A stretch of 64,000 bases of DNA from Strigamia acuminata (GCA_949358305.1 OX442320.1:10184259-10248258), one strand, 5' to 3'; shown: positions 1 through 11,308, counted from the first letter of the stretch. Numbers and translations are program-made. The notes: generated by a model not told the origin, from the sequence alone.

Positions 1-1
1 A

Positions 2-1105
2 ACCTCGACTAGCGTTTCGAGTACATCATCTTACCGGTCCCGACTCGATTGCGCGATTCCAAACATCGGGACTGGACTCTCATTCAAAAAAGTCGCTTCT
101 CGTTGCGACTTAGCTTTCGATAAGTATGGAGTAACCCAAAAACCCGCCAACTCATTCGAAGTCATTGAAGAATTCCTACGAAAATACGAGGTTCAGATCT
201 CCATTGAGGGACCCGGAGTGTCTCAAACTCGTTTCCAAATTCCATGGAAGGCCTGGAATGCGCTTATCACCTTCATGATGGTGGAGGATTTCAGTATTTA
301 CCAGGGAGACTTCCGCATAACCCAGAAAGAGATGATGGACAGGCGGCCCCACATCGCGCGCCAGGTTGCAAAACGAATGTCCGAATGTGGCACGTACGAT
401 TCCGAGACAGCAATCGAGATGCTTGTGTGGATTTTGCATCGAGAGATCTCCGTCCATCTCTACAAAGTCCAGGACACCAGGGACTACCACAACATGATGG
501 AGGAGAAGAGACGCCAAGAACGAGACGCGGAACACGAGTTAGAAAAAGCCCGAGTTGCCGAAGCCCACCGCCAAGCAGACGAACGTGAAGCTCGTGAGCA
601 AGCGAAAAAAGAGGAAGAAAAGAGACGGTCGGACGAATTGCGCCTTCAAGAATTACGCAATCTGATGACAGATTCAGGATTTTACCCGATGACCGCACCA
701 TCTATCCCACCGGCCCAAGGATCACAAATTTGGGATGACACGCCTCCTCGCATCACCTTGGAGCTGCTCCCCAGTTTGTTGCCACCAGCTGCGGTCGAGT
801 GTAATTTCGCAAATGCCAATGGACCATGTCTCCAGTTCGGGATGTCTGCTGCATCGGTCCGCCAACTTTTTCAGTCCCTTGCGTCCGCCGACCTCCGTAT
901 GAGACCAGAAGAGGCCAAACCCCTCCTCCATTCCCTGTATCTCCGATATGGAGAACTCTTTTTAGATCACTGCAAAAATGAAATTAACAGGCAAGGTGCC
1001 ACAAACTACCGGGACGCAATGAGAGTTGTGGTTAACGTGGCTCTCAACATGATCAAATCATTTCGGATGCCGGCCCCGTGTAGAACCTTGTCAGGTAATC
1101 CTTAA
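2..1105 (+). CDS. Retroelement ORF2, C-terminal part (partial, copy 1)
   Basis: The frame is open from the window edge to a TAA ending at 1105 and encodes the last 367 residues of the same protein as 21406-24189; the start lies outside the window. It contains the conserved-looking C-terminal region and a strongly charged, Glu/Arg/Lys/Ala-rich stretch encoded at about 490-670 that should form a coiled coil. Its function is unknown. No stop or frameshift separates it from the complete copy, so it looks young. Confidence 0.8.
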   Translation, partial: TSTSVSSTSSYRSRLDCAIPNIGTGLSFKKVASRCDLAFDKYGVTQKPANSFEVIEEFLRKYEVQISIEGPGVSQTRFQIPWKAWNALITFMMVEDFSIYQGDFRITQKEMMDRRPHIARQVAKRMSECGTYDSETAIEMLVWILHREISVHLYKVQDTRDYHNMMEEKRRQERDAEHELEKARVAEAHRQADEREAREQAKKEEEKRRSDELRLQELRNLMTDSGFYPMTAPSIPPAQGSQIWDDTPPRITLELLPSLLPPAAVECNFANANGPCLQFGMSAASVRQLFQSLASADLRMRPEEAKPLLHSLYLRYGELFLDHCKNEINRQGATNYRDAMRVVVNVALNMIKSFRMPAPCRTLSGNP

Positions 1106-2968
1106 TAAACAATAACAATTTCTTCAAATTAGATATTCTACGGTGACAACAACATCACTCGGAAAACCGTAGGACCACCTATTTTGCGCCACCATTCTCT
1201 TTGCGCAATTAAACCAACAAATCACCACCAACAGTGTCTTTCATCATTTCTGCTCATCAGACGGTATGGGAATATTTCCTTACAGCGCCCGTGTAAAATT
1301 TCTCATCCGAGTTACGGAACTGGTCTTATTCTCATCCTCACATATGAGCTGGAAATTAAAAGTATTTCATCTCAGCTATTCGTTCAAGTGCCCCGAGAAC
1401 AACTCCTTATAGCGCCCGCCTAAAATTTCTCTACGGAGTTGCGGAACTGGTTTTGTTTCTCGCCACCATTACGGATGCGAATGAAGTATTTCATCATAAA
1501 AATTCATCTCACACGTCCTAGAGCATCAATTTCTTATAGCGCCCTCCTAAAATTTCTCTACGGAGTTGAGGAACTGATTTTGTGTTCTGGCCGTTGTGTT
1601 TGTGTTTCTCATCATCATTTTGTGTTAAGTGTTTTTCAACAAGTGTAGTATTCCACGGACTGCTGGAAACATTTATTGCGCAAATTTATCTGATCTTCAT
1701 CACCGCTGGATAAGTGCTCCAAAAGTGAAGTGTTAATTTTATTATGTTTTATTTTTAAATACTTTAGCATGAACAGTTAGCCGAACAATTACGAGACTTT
1801 TATTTGCTATAGTGTTTTCTCCATTATTATTATTTTCATTATTATAATTTAATTATATTGTGGTATTTTTGAATTTAAATCCTGACTTATTCCAGAAATT
1901 ATTCTAATTTTTAAATTCCCTCAAGACTGAGATGATTATGTTTAGTTTTAGTTTGTATCATTTGAATTACTGGAATGAGTCATGATAGTGATAATTATTT
2001 GTGATATTCATAATTGTGATATATTAGTGTGATTTTTCAAATTTAGTATTTCCTCAATTTTCATAATACCTAATATTTCTAACTGTGATAATTTTCCCGT
2101 GGCAACCGGTCCGGTTGTGCATGAGGATACCTTAATCCCCATTCTTATTATTTCCCTTTAATGATTCCAAATAGTGTCATGTTTATATTTTTTGTTTATC
2201 GCGCCAACATTGCGCAATTTTCATATTTTATGTTTATTTCTCCTATCATTCCTTACATACCTACCTGATGTTAAGTCTACATACATGTATGGTATCCCTT
2301 ACCTTGTTTTGTTTCGCGCATTCATTTGCGCCATTTTCCTAAAAAAAAAAAAAGGTATCCAATCCGAATAAAACCCCCTGTTCGTAAGATAAACTCTCTT
2401 GTGACGTTCTTTATTTGTATTATTTTTTCGTGTTTAAAATTTATCCGCGTAGAAATTTATTGCTTCGTTTTACAAAGCAAATGGGTAAAATATTTTTATT
2501 GTGATGACTTAAATTGAAAGTGTATAGCCTCAAGTCCGTCCTATCCTAAAAAATTTAGTCCATGTCCTCCCGTGAGTGTCGCGTGTTTAGTTAGTCTTGT
2601 CTTCGTCCTTCAAAATTGTTTAATCTTTATTCGATGAGTTTTATACGATTTATTTGAAAATGTTTGTTTATTATTTTTAACTTTATTGATTTATAATTTT
2701 CATTTACAAGTCGGTCGGTGAATTATTCTCAAGCTTCCTGATGAGTTAATTTTTGATTTTTGTTATTATTATTTATCTGGTGACGACCCCCTAAATTCCC
2801 ATAATCATCATATTTAGTCAAGATCTTATTTAATCAAGAGTATGTTAGTCTAGACATTTGTTTCACATATTTAACCAAGATTGTATTTATTGTTGTATTG
2901 TTTTGAGTGAGTCTCTCTCTCTTTGCCTTTATTTCAACAACTATAATAAAGGTTTAAGGGGAGGGGGA
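1106..2968 (+). other. 3' non-coding region of retroelement, copy 1
   Basis: This is AT-rich DNA without a credible gene. It contains three spaced copies of a roughly 46-bp motif (starting near 1280, 1407 and 1534) and ends in the polypurine tract at 2956-2968, directly before the LTR. It matches 24190-26052. Confidence 0.75.
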
Positions 2969-3621
2969 TGTCACGGGCACGTCTACCCGCCTATTTTTAT
3001 TTTAGAATAACCCAATCTTATTTCTTATAATATTTTCTTGTTTCTCTCACTCGTGATGATTCATCTCGCTTACTCATCTTCAGTTAATGAATGCGCAATC
3101 TGGATGATGCGCATATCATTATTTCTACAATTGAACTCCTATTTTCACCTTTCCACCCCCTTCTCTAATTGATCTGACCAGTCACATGACTGAGTCTTCT
3201 TCTTTCCAATCATCCTAAGTTTAATCACTTCTTCTTATGCTCTCTACTGGATAACACCAATTTCCTTTAGTAACATTTAGATTTAGTCCTCTATTATTTG
3301 CGCCTTCAACAAGCGCTCCTACATCCAACCCTATTGCGCTATTTTCTAAGCCGACATCTTTTATATTATCATTGCCCGATGATATCCCCTTTCCACTTTA
3401 GGTTTATATCACCGTGCTTCCATTCTTTTATGCCTACAAACACCCGTCGTAAGCAAGGAACTGTCCAATATAAATTATGTTAGTCAAACGCGAGTATTAG
3501 GTTTCCTGAGTTTCTGGATGTCCACATTTGAAGGAAACAACGTTTAGGGAAATCTACGAACTTTGCCCATTACTATTGCGCGAATTAGTTTTTGCGCGAT
3601 ATTGTTTAGAATTAATTATAC
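2969..3621 (+). mobile_element. LTR, copy 1, cut by the assembly gap
   Basis: The LTR begins TGTCACGGGC right after an AAGGGGAGGGGGA polypurine tract, as for a 3' LTR. 653 of the 673 bases seen in the complete copy (26053-26725) are present before the run of N. Confidence 0.75.
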
Positions 3622-3821
3622 NNNNNNNNNNNNNNNNNNNNNNNNNNNNNNNNNNNNNNNNNNNNNNNNNNNNNNNNNNNNNNNNNNNNNNNNNNNNNNN
3701 NNNNNNNNNNNNNNNNNNNNNNNNNNNNNNNNNNNNNNNNNNNNNNNNNNNNNNNNNNNNNNNNNNNNNNNNNNNNNNNNNNNNNNNNNNNNNNNNNNNN
3801 NNNNNNNNNNNNNNNNNNNNN
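3622..3821. other. Assembly gap (200 N)
   Basis: Exactly 200 N, typical of a scaffolding gap of arbitrary size. It falls within the last 20 bases of an LTR, where repeat-induced contig breaks are expected. Linkage between the DNA on the two sides is inferred by the assembler and not shown by the sequence. Confidence 0.99.
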
Positions 3822-3890
3822 CGCAAAAAAAAAAAAAATTTAATTCGAATGAATCTATCGGTGTTAAAAACGACACGACCGGTTTGTTAG

Positions 3891-4448
3891 TTAGCCGATT
3901 GGTGAACAATTTGCGAAACACGCGCGACACGTGGGGGCGTATTTCTCGGCACCCCCTATCACCACGACGTCTTCTTCGCCCGACGTCCGCTTCGTGAACG
4001 CGGCTTCCCCTCGACACCGGTAGCACGTTGCCTTCAGCTTCACGATGTGCTCTGATTTCGGGAGCAAATCGCAGACTTGACCGAACGGGTTCAACTTGAA
4101 ATCCCCATCGAGGGCCGCGATTACCACAGTCTTTCCTTTCTCTGCCATTTCTTGACAGAATTGTACCAAGTCCTCGAAAAACTGGCCCTCGTCAATCCCG
4201 ATAATCCCGAAATTTTCGGATTGTCTTCGGGCTTCCGCGAGGTTTTCGACGGCGCGCGCCGCTCTCGATTTTCCGTCACGAGCGACGATTTCTCCGGGAA
4301 TGTGGCGGTTGTCGATTTTGGGCTTCAATAACAACGCTTCTTCTCCTTCTAGGCGCCTCAAGAGTTCAGTTGTTTTCCCTGCAAACATCGGGCCCACTAT
4401 TAACTGGATATTGCCTCGTGGTCGATCCTCGATGGCCGACGTCGACAT
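3891..4448 (-). CDS. Thymidine kinase, TK1 type, intronless
   Basis: The predicted 185-residue enzyme phosphorylates thymidine to dTMP in the nucleotide salvage pathway. Visible TK1-family features, in order: the P-loop GPMFAGKTTELL near the N-terminus; IDEGQFF with the catalytic/Mg Glu-Gln region; AALDGDF; a zinc site of two Cys pairs (CYRC and CRAC); and the lasso region ending GGAEKYAPTCRACF. It lacks the C-terminal regulatory tail of vertebrate TK1 and is about five residues shorter just after the P-loop helix. The frame is uninterrupted, whereas animal TK1 genes usually have introns. A pyrimidine-rich stretch and a TAG just upstream of the ATG could be a splice acceptor for a 5'-UTR exon. 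The context is repeats and a gap. It could be a host gene, a retrocopy or a transferred gene. Confidence 0.85.
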   Translation of the reverse strand: MSTSAIEDRPRGNIQLIVGPMFAGKTTELLRRLEGEEALLLKPKIDNRHIPGEIVARDGKSRAARAVENLAEARRQSENFGIIGIDEGQFFEDLVQFCQEMAEKGKTVVIAALDGDFKLNPFGQVCDLLPKSEHIVKLKATCYRCRGEAAFTKRTSGEEDVVVIGGAEKYAPTCRACFANCSPIG

Positions 4449-5485
4449 CTCGTCTTGTTGCGTCTACCATCGAGGAAAAAGAGAAAGAATTTAAACGAAT
4501 AAATGAAAAACGAAAAACTGACAAAATCGTGAGTCCGACTGCAAAACTAAAATTGGATAGAGATCGAGAACAAAATGGCGGTGATAGTGGTGTAACCACG
4601 GGGATTCCCGCCCGTGCTCGCGCATCGACCCGTTCTGGTTCATTTAGTTAGTTGGTCGGTCGGTTTAATTGACGAGTCGGTCAAATTGTTGGAGATTCTT
4701 CCCCTTTTTCTATTTTGAAAATTGACTAGGTTTGCTTACCGTGCAAACGAAACTCGATATAGCGAATGAACCAATGCGTACAAGTGCGCGAAGCAAAGCG
4801 CGGTATGGTAGGAAAGCTTTAGCCCGTCGCTCGCTGCAAAGACGCGAGAATACGACGCGACACTCGGTGACACAAATTAGAAATTAAGAAAAAAAATAAA
4901 TAAATAAATAAAGAAATAAAAAAAAATAAAGAGAGGATTCTTTCCATTCTCTTCTTTACGTTTTCTCTTTTCCTCTCCATTTCTTTGCGCCCACCCGCGA
5001 GAGAAGCGCACATCAGTGCACCAACGCAAACGCGTCGCCTCTAATGGTACGCGCGTTTGAGCGCGCCCTAATGCGTGATAATGAACGCAACGTGGTCGAG
5101 AGGGGCGACAATCAGAATTTAATGAAATGAATATTTTTTTTTTTTTTTTTTTTTCAGTTTGATTTGAGATTATTGAAATATTAAAATTTACAATTAAAAT
5201 AGCACACAATTCCAGACGCAATCACAATTGCGAACAATGATGGATTCTGGGATTAATTTAAAGTTTGCGTTAAATCGTAAATGCGCATGCGCAGATACCG
5301 CGCAGCGAGGTGCACAGGTATAATTTCCTCCGATGAATTTTACTTCGGATTTTACGGACAATTTCAATGTGGAAAATTTATTTATAGTCGTCAGTTATTT
5401 GGCAACAATATTATTACATTTTTAATCAGCATTTTAATCATAACTTTTGTCAGTTGTGTAGCTTATTTTTGATTTGTTATTGTGA
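4449..5485. other. Gene-poor stretch upstream of thymidine kinase
   Basis: No convincing gene is seen. It contains A-rich low complexity (4880-4930), a poly-T run near 5131-5154 and scattered CG-rich words. The open frames here rest on low-complexity sequence. Confidence 0.6.
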
Positions 5486-6400
5486 CTGACCAGAAGGCCA
5501 GTCTGAGACCGAGAGGGGCGTGCAAAAGGGACACCTATCGGCACTGGCGTCAGAAGAACTCGGGTACCGCGCCACTCGGTGGGTACTGTGCCGCTCGACC
5601 GAGCGACGACGGCCCCTCGCTCTGCTCTCGGTCTGAAGGCTTTCGCAAAATGCAGCGGACGCGGTGATTAGAACTCGCGTCGACTCCGACGGGACGTCAA
5701 CTCTGGAAGGTAAAATTAAAATATGAAACGGCGGATATTTTACGAAACTTTTGTTCCAGTCGGTTGCTACGAAGATAATCTCGTTAATCATTGGAATACG
5801 AACCGCGGAACCGGTTCCAAGATCCGAAATTTAAACTTTAATCGTCCGCTCGTTGTCGATCGCCAGGCACCTGTAAGTGATAAACGCGTCCTTTTCATTT
5901 TCTTGTCGCGTCTCGGGAGTTTGTGGATCTATAACCTGGCCTAATCTGACCTAATTCGAATCTGAGTTTGGATCTGAATTCTGCGTTTGCTTTATCGTTT
6001 CAACATTATGAGAGTTTCCTTTTATTAAACAATTATATTTTTAATTCTACTTGCTATTTAACTGCGTCCCGGTGCGTTGCCATAAGCACCGGACACCTTC
6101 GGACATTTATCCACGTTGGTGAACATTATTATCGATGCCGGTGTCAAAAATCCATGTCGCGCTTACATACATCGCACCTCGCATATTATCGCGCGTGGGA
6201 ACGCGTTCACGCGTGTGCATGGCAAACAAAGACACGCTCATGCGAGCACATTGTCGAGGACTTCGCTCACGATCGCGCACTGACACCAGAACGTGTTGCA
6301 TCAAAATATTGAAATTTTCTACGACCAGATGCCGAATCTGTCATGTGCAAAGAGAGTGTGTGGAAACGAACGGACAAATAAATAAATAAATAGATAAACC
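5486..6400 (+). repeat. Dispersed repeat family, unit 1
   Basis: The unit starts with the family's diagnostic module (core AAGGCCAGTCTGAGACCGAG). It continues through the modules found in the other units: a degenerate GTACCGCGCCACTCGG part, a CGAAGATAATCT part near 5770, a GGCCTAATCTGACCTAATTC part near 5939, and a GTCCCGGTGCGTTGCCATAA part near 6065. It ends at an AAATAAAT run near 6376. No coding content is supported. The family shows no recognisable transposase or reverse transcriptase and may be non-autonomous. Confidence 0.75.
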
Positions 6401-6444
6401 AAGTGTTTTTCATAACTGTTTGTTTGTTTGTACCGGGCGGAACG

Positions 6445-6835
6445 TTGTGATGTCGATGTGAGAGTTTATTTTGGAAGAATTTGTTGGGACTGTCGACGCT
6501 CGTCGGTGCCAACTGCCCCGGTTGACCAACGGCTGAACAATAGAGTGGTTGCGCAACCCGAATGCAGACTTTTGTGACCGAAACCCCCCGGATTTCCGCG
6601 AGGGCTCGAATCAGTCCCGGTTGGTCTGAAGGTGTTAGTAGATCCATCGGATGCAGTGACCGAAATTCGCGTCATTTACGATGGCGCGCCGTGCATCGCG
6701 TAATGGAATTTAAACCGTAGACCAGTTTAAGCGTTCACAATCTCATTTCACGCGACATCTATCGTGATAATCTGATTAATGGTTGGGGTACACGGTGTGA
6801 CGTAATTACTCAGAATCGTCACGTTAAAAAACAAA
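6445..6835 (+). repeat. Dispersed repeat family, diverged fragment
   Basis: It carries a diverged TCGATGTGAGAGTTTATTTT module (compare 8450), a GGATTTCCGCGAGGGC part shared with 12766, and a CATCTATCGTGATAATCTG part related to the GAAGATAATCT module. The (TTTA)n/GGCCAGTCTGAGACC block is absent. Confidence 0.55.
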
Positions 6836-7051
6836 ACGAAATGGGTGGACGGATGGGAATTTTTATTTCAGTCAGTTTTATTTACTCGCCTAAAAAAGAA
6901 AAAAAGAAAAAAAAAGAAAGAAAAAAAAAAGAAAAAAAAAAGGAAAAAGGATAACAACGAATACGACGATTGGTCGAGTGGACGGAGATACCCGCCGCGT
7001 GGAACCGTGTGCCGAGAGGATGGAGACAGACAGCCGCCATGTTTCCGGATT

Positions 7052-7674
7052 ATGTCACTTGGTGTCGCTCTATGCATCGATAGTGATCACGCGCGGGACA
7101 GACGACGTCGTGTTTCCATCTTCCAAAAAGTGAGTAGTTGACCGTTCTACCGTCACATTTATCAGTCAATCGATCGACAAATTGAAAAAAAAAACAACCC
7201 TCGATTACCTCTACGCCTCTCTCGACAACGTATCAATTAACACGCGCGTGCAAACACGAACGCCTGCATTGGTTCGGTCGGGCACCGCTCGCTCGCTCAT
7301 TTGACAGACTCGTGACTTGCAATTTTTTATTTTTTCTTAGCCGTTATTTTATTTTCCTTTGCATTCGACTTTAATTTAATTTCTATGTTCCAGACGATGA
7401 ACAAAAACGAGAAAACCAACGACCACAACAACGACGGCGATGATGCAAGGTGAGAGATTCGACCGACCGGTTTCGATCGTTCGTTTATCCGTTTCTTCAT
7501 TTCTTTATTTCTTTGTTTATTCAGTTGTCAGCCAATTGATCCGCCCCAGTCGCCATCGTGGCAGTGGACCGAACCCGGTCACATTCGACCCATCATGCGG
7601 GTTGCGCCATTCCAGCGCGCGACTCCGGAACCGATGTAATCCGGTCAAACGTCTCGTTTGATTTATTTATTCAT

Positions 7675-7705
<31 letters not shown>

Positions 7706-7812
7706 TTTTTTAAGCCATCCTCGCGGACGTTCCTTACTGTTTCTTCGCTTCGCGGGCGCCCAGTTGATGGGACCGGGACGTCCGATGCCGATGTGAGTTA
7801 ATTCGATTCAAC

Positions 7813-7843
<31 letters not shown>

Positions 7844-8101
7844 GACCGATTGGTTGGTTTGATTCGAATTGATTTATTTATTTATATTTATTTTATTTTA
7901 TTTTCTATTTTTCAAGTCAATCCCGCGGGCGCGCCAGGATGCTAGCGCGTTTCGCGGCCACCGAACCGACGTTGCCAGGGCGTCCGGCGTCGAGGTAATT
8001 AATTCGGTTCAACGTTTCAATTTGTCCGCTCGTCCATCAGTTTGTTCATTTAGTTTATTCAATTTGATCTCTTCCTCAGTGACCCACGACCAGGCGCGTA
8101 A
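7052..8101 (+). CDS. Small six-exon gene with duplicated RGR-motif exon
   Basis: Exons by splice signals and phase: 7052-7129, 7394-7449, 7525-7635, 7715-7792, 7917-7994, 8080-8101 (TAA). All junctions fit GT-AG and keep one frame, giving about 140 residues, or 113 if translation starts at the ATG at 7397. An upstream ATG at 7040 in a good context opens only a 14-codon frame. Exons 4 and 5 are both 78 nt, both enter and leave in phase 2, and encode related 26-residue repeats of the form RGR-(hydrophobic)-RFA-...-PGRP. Each is preceded by an ATTT-rich intron end. The short last exon encodes SDPRPGA then stop. The family is not recognised. Repeated Arg-Gly segments are seen in N-termini of Piwi-pathway Argonautes, but that is only a resemblance. 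Confidence 0.6.
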
Positions 8102-8435
8102 TCGGCGATGTGACGAGTCGATTTTGAATCTTTTTTTATTTTATTTTTTTATTTTTCGTTTTTATTTTGTAAACAATAAAAACACTCAACTTTTATCATA
8201 GAATTTGAAAAGTTTGACAATTTCTTATTAAATTTTGAATTGGAGTGTGGGGGGAGCAATGGTCAAAACGTCGTTACGGGGAATCAGATGGAAATGTTAG
8301 CGATAAAGTCGTTCAAAGTCATAAAATCGGTGTCGATTTTTACGAGGCGTTGGGGACGGTTGGAACTCGAGTCAACCAATGGACACGTCGATGCCACTCC
8401 GTTGTAAAATGCCACACACAGACACACACGTGCAC
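8102..8435. other. AT-rich spacer
   Basis: This holds the likely 3' end of the small RGR gene and AT-rich DNA. An AATAAA at 8176 is a candidate polyadenylation signal. Nothing else can be supported. Confidence 0.45.
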
Positions 8436-9470
8436 ACGCGAACGGATGAGTGTCGATGTGGGAGCTTATTTTTGGGACGAGTCGTCGGGGTTGCCGCCGC
8501 CTTCGCCACCGCTCAACGAGCCCAACTGTCACTATTCGTCGGGATGGATGCGTTTTGTTCCCGACTTATTTATCTATTTATTAATTTTTTTCTTTTTTTT
8601 TGACCGGCCCGAAGGCCAGTCTGAGACCGAGAGGCAGGCGGGAGACGCGTATCGCCGTTGGAACCAACAGCATCATAGAATGCAAAGAGTTAACCGCTGA
8701 CCTCGAAAGGAAACTAGCAAACAAGCTGTACGATCGATTGGTCTAAAAATGCTCACAAAACCCATCGAGTGCAGTGATATAAACTCGCGTCGACTACGTT
8801 GGTGCAGCGTGTATTGCGAGATGAAATTTAAATCGTAAACCAATTGAGACGTTCACGATCTTGTTTCACGCAACATCTACCACGAAAATCTAATTAATGA
8901 CTGGATCACATGACACAAAATTAATTCTACGACCGGGAAATCGATTTCTATTTTTTAAAGACTTTTATTTAACTCGGCGCGAGATTCTACCTACAAACGA
9001 TAAACGCATCCTTTTTATTTTCTTGTTGTCGTCTCGAGAGTCTGTGGATCTACAACCTGGCCTAATCTGACCTAATTCAAATCTAAATTTGAATCTGAAT
9101 TTTGCGTTTTCTTTATTGTTTCAACATTATAGGAGTTTCTTTTTGTTAAACAGTTATATTTTTAATTCTTGTTGGTTGTTAATTGCGTCCTGGTGCGTTG
9201 CCATAAACACCAAACACTTCGCGGACATTCATCCACGTTGACGGACATCATTACCGACGCCCGCGCCAAAAGCCCGTGTCGCGCTCACCCCCATCGCATC
9301 ACGTGCATTATCGCGCGTCGTAACGCGCTCAAACGCGTAGATCGCGAGCAAAGACACACTCATGTCCATATGTTGCTGAGGACTTTGCTCACGGTCGCGC
9401 GTCGACGTCGAAACGTGTCGAAACGAGCCGAAAAATGCAGGCAACCACGCGCGCGTCATGGGGTTTAAAT
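8436..9470 (+). repeat. Dispersed repeat family, unit 2
   Basis: It begins with the module GGGAGCTTATTTTTGGGACG near 8460. It runs through a T-rich tract into GACCGGCCCGAAGGCCAGTC (8602), then a GGCCTAATCTGACCTAATTC part near 9059 and a GTTGCCATAAACACCAAACA part near 9197. The module order equals the other units. Open frames across it are conserved because the copies are related and show no coding signature. Confidence 0.75.
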
Positions 9471-9990
9471 AAGTGAACGGATGTCGGTGCGGAAACTTAT
9501 TTTCGGGACGAGTCGTTAGGGCTGCTGTCGTCGCCGCTCAACGGCCCCAACTGCTCCCATTCGCCGGTAGACCGAGCGAGAACGGGTGCGTTCTATTTCC
9601 GATTCATTTATTTATTATTTTGACCGACCCGAAGGCCAGTCTGAGACCGAGAGAGGTGTTTGTTTAGAAAGGACCCCCTATCGCCATACGCGAGAACCCG
9701 GCTACCACGCCGCTCGGCGGGTACTGCGCCGCTCGACCAAGCGGCGGGCCCGAGTTCCGCATTCGATCTGAAAGCGTTCGTGAAGCCCGTTGAACGTGTT
9801 CGGAGAGACTTCCGTCGACTATGACGGCGCCAGACCACCGGGAGATGGAAATAAAATATGAAACGATTGGTTTTCTATAAAACTTTTATGGCAGTGAGTT
9901 GCGGCGAAGATAATTTAATTAATGATTGGAGCACGTGGCACAAAATTAATTCTACGATCGGGAAATGCATTTCTATTTTTTAGACTTCTA
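9471..9990 (+). repeat. Dispersed repeat family, unit 3
   Basis: Short form of the family: module CGGAAACTTATTTTCGGGAC (9490), a TTTATT tract, GAAGGCCAGTCTGAGACCGA (9630), GGCTACCACGCCGCTCGGCG (about 9699), then GGCGAAGATAATTTAATTAA near 9902 and GATCGGGAAATGCATTTCTA. It abuts unit 2 directly, so the two are in tandem. Confidence 0.75.
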
Positions 9991-10823
9991 AACCTTGTGT
10001 TTAGAAAGTCTAATAATGAAACGGCTCTGTCTGTCCGTCTTCGACGTCCGGTCACGTGACCTGTATGTAATGTTTCTACTTCCGGTACTTCCGGTTTGTG
10101 TAATATCCCAAAAAAATGAATTAAAAAATTAATCGGACGATTGGAAAGTAGACTTTTCTGGTGCAGTTTTTGGTCTATTTTCCAATTATAAATATGAAAT
10201 TGGCATTAAATATAGTTAAAAAGAAGAAAATGCTAAATTACGGCGAAATGTAATGGAAAACAGCGCCACTCGGCGGATCCCGTAAGCTATAATGGAGGCA
10301 GAAATCTTCGTCGCAAACTGAAAAATATTGTTTTCTATCTCGAAATGAGGTTTATAAATTTTGAAATCAGTCTCATTCGACTGGAAATCCAAATCTGCAC
10401 CTGCCTGTATCTTTTATTTTTCAATTTGGTCAAGAAAAAGTACCGTTACGATCCACCGAAGTCGGCAACCGCGTGGCAAATTTGGTGGGAAATTTGAAAA
10501 AGACTGATTTTTAAAACTGAACAATTTTAATGATTAAATGAGGTTTCCTACGTGTAATTTGGCGCTGAAAACGATGGCGTCATTAGTTTTTGGATCAAAT
10601 ATAGTTACAAAGGCGAAAAAAGCAATTTACGGCAAAATTTAAGTAAACCAGAGCGCCATCTGACGGAAGCCGTGACCGAAACGTAATGTAATGTACTTCG
10701 TAATGAAAATTGGACAAATGGAAGTGAAATCTGAAAAAAAGGGGTATCACGTTGAGATTCTCACTATTTGTTCATTTTTTCGTTTATTTTTTATTTTTTT
10801 ATTTGTTTTCTTTCCTTTTCCAG
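9991..10823. repeat. Degenerate non-coding repeats
   Basis: No gene is seen. Two related blocks about 380 bp apart share the pattern TTACGGC(G/A)AAAT(T/G)TAA followed by AGCGCCA(C/T)...CGG (near 10237 and 10616). The word GTCCGGTCACGTGACCTGTA near 10050 recurs in altered form near 15330, linking this stretch to the end of the repeat cluster. Confidence 0.45.
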
Positions 10824-11105
10824 TCGTCCGCCGCTTCCATCCCGCGTGCGCCGACGGGCAGGTTGAAGACGGTGGATCTTATAGTCCAAAGAGCGACGAA
10901 GGAGGAGGAACGAAAGAATGAAGGCAACAGAAACGTCCCCATGAGAGTCGAGATGCTTCCAGATGGAGACGTTCTTTTGTCGCATTCAGTGGTGAGCGCG
11001 TTAGTCCATGTGGGTGTGGTAAGAGTCACATCAGAAAAAGACGAAGGAGACGGCGACGAGTCTCAGAAAGAGAATCGAGAGGCTGGCAAAGAAGACGCGG
11101 GATAA
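10824..11105 (+). CDS. Putative terminal exon, unknown protein
   Basis: A pyrimidine-rich tract and TTTTCCAG precede an open frame of 93 codons that ends in TAA at 11105. The product has a basic/acidic middle, a short hydrophobic Val-rich part, and a tail very rich in Glu, Asp and Lys. It reads in phase 0 from the acceptor, and no matching upstream exon was found. Entered in phase 2 from the RGR gene's exon 5 it would instead give about 13 residues and a stop, so it could also be an alternative last exon of that gene. The product is not recognised. Confidence 0.4.
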   Translation, partial: SSAASIPRAPTGRLKTVDLIVQRATKEEERKNEGNRNVPMRVEMLPDGDVLLSHSVVSALVHVGVVRVTSEKDEGDGDESQKENREAGKEDAG

Positions 11106-11308
11106 TAAAAAATTGACCGTGTATTTGTAATAATGATAACAATAACAATGATTAATGTGGATTTTTTTTTGTTTGTTTTCTTTTTTATTAAAAAAAAAAA
11201 AAAAAATTAAATAAATAGATAAATAATAAAAAGTAAAGAACAAATAAAAGCAAATGAAGAAGAGTTGGACAGTGCAAATTATGGGGAAAAAATAAAATTA
11301 AATAAAAA

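Larger units (their letters stand above)
1..3621 (+). repeat. Long direct repeat, copy 1 (element 3' end)
   Basis: This 3.6-kb stretch corresponds base for base, as far as can be compared by eye, to 23085-26705 (constant offset 23084). All open frames in the two copies translate identically. It holds the C-terminal part of retroelement ORF2, the 3' non-coding region, the polypurine tract and most of the LTR. It starts before the window and ends at a run of N, about 20 bases short of the LTR end seen in copy 2. Either two very young copies exist, or the scaffold carries a duplicated contig end. Confidence 0.95.

Noticed and set aside
176..701. Antisense and alternative frames across ORF2 (also 23260-23785)
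   Set aside because: Shadow frames of the Glu/Arg-rich coiled-coil coding region, identical in both copies only because the DNA is identical.
8550..8640. Recurring open frame with DRPEGQSETER-type translation at several places (8602, 9621, 13681, 14299, 14893)
   Set aside because: It is the translation of a repeated DNA module. The frame context differs between copies and depends on TTTA low-complexity sequence, so there is no sign of selection on a protein.
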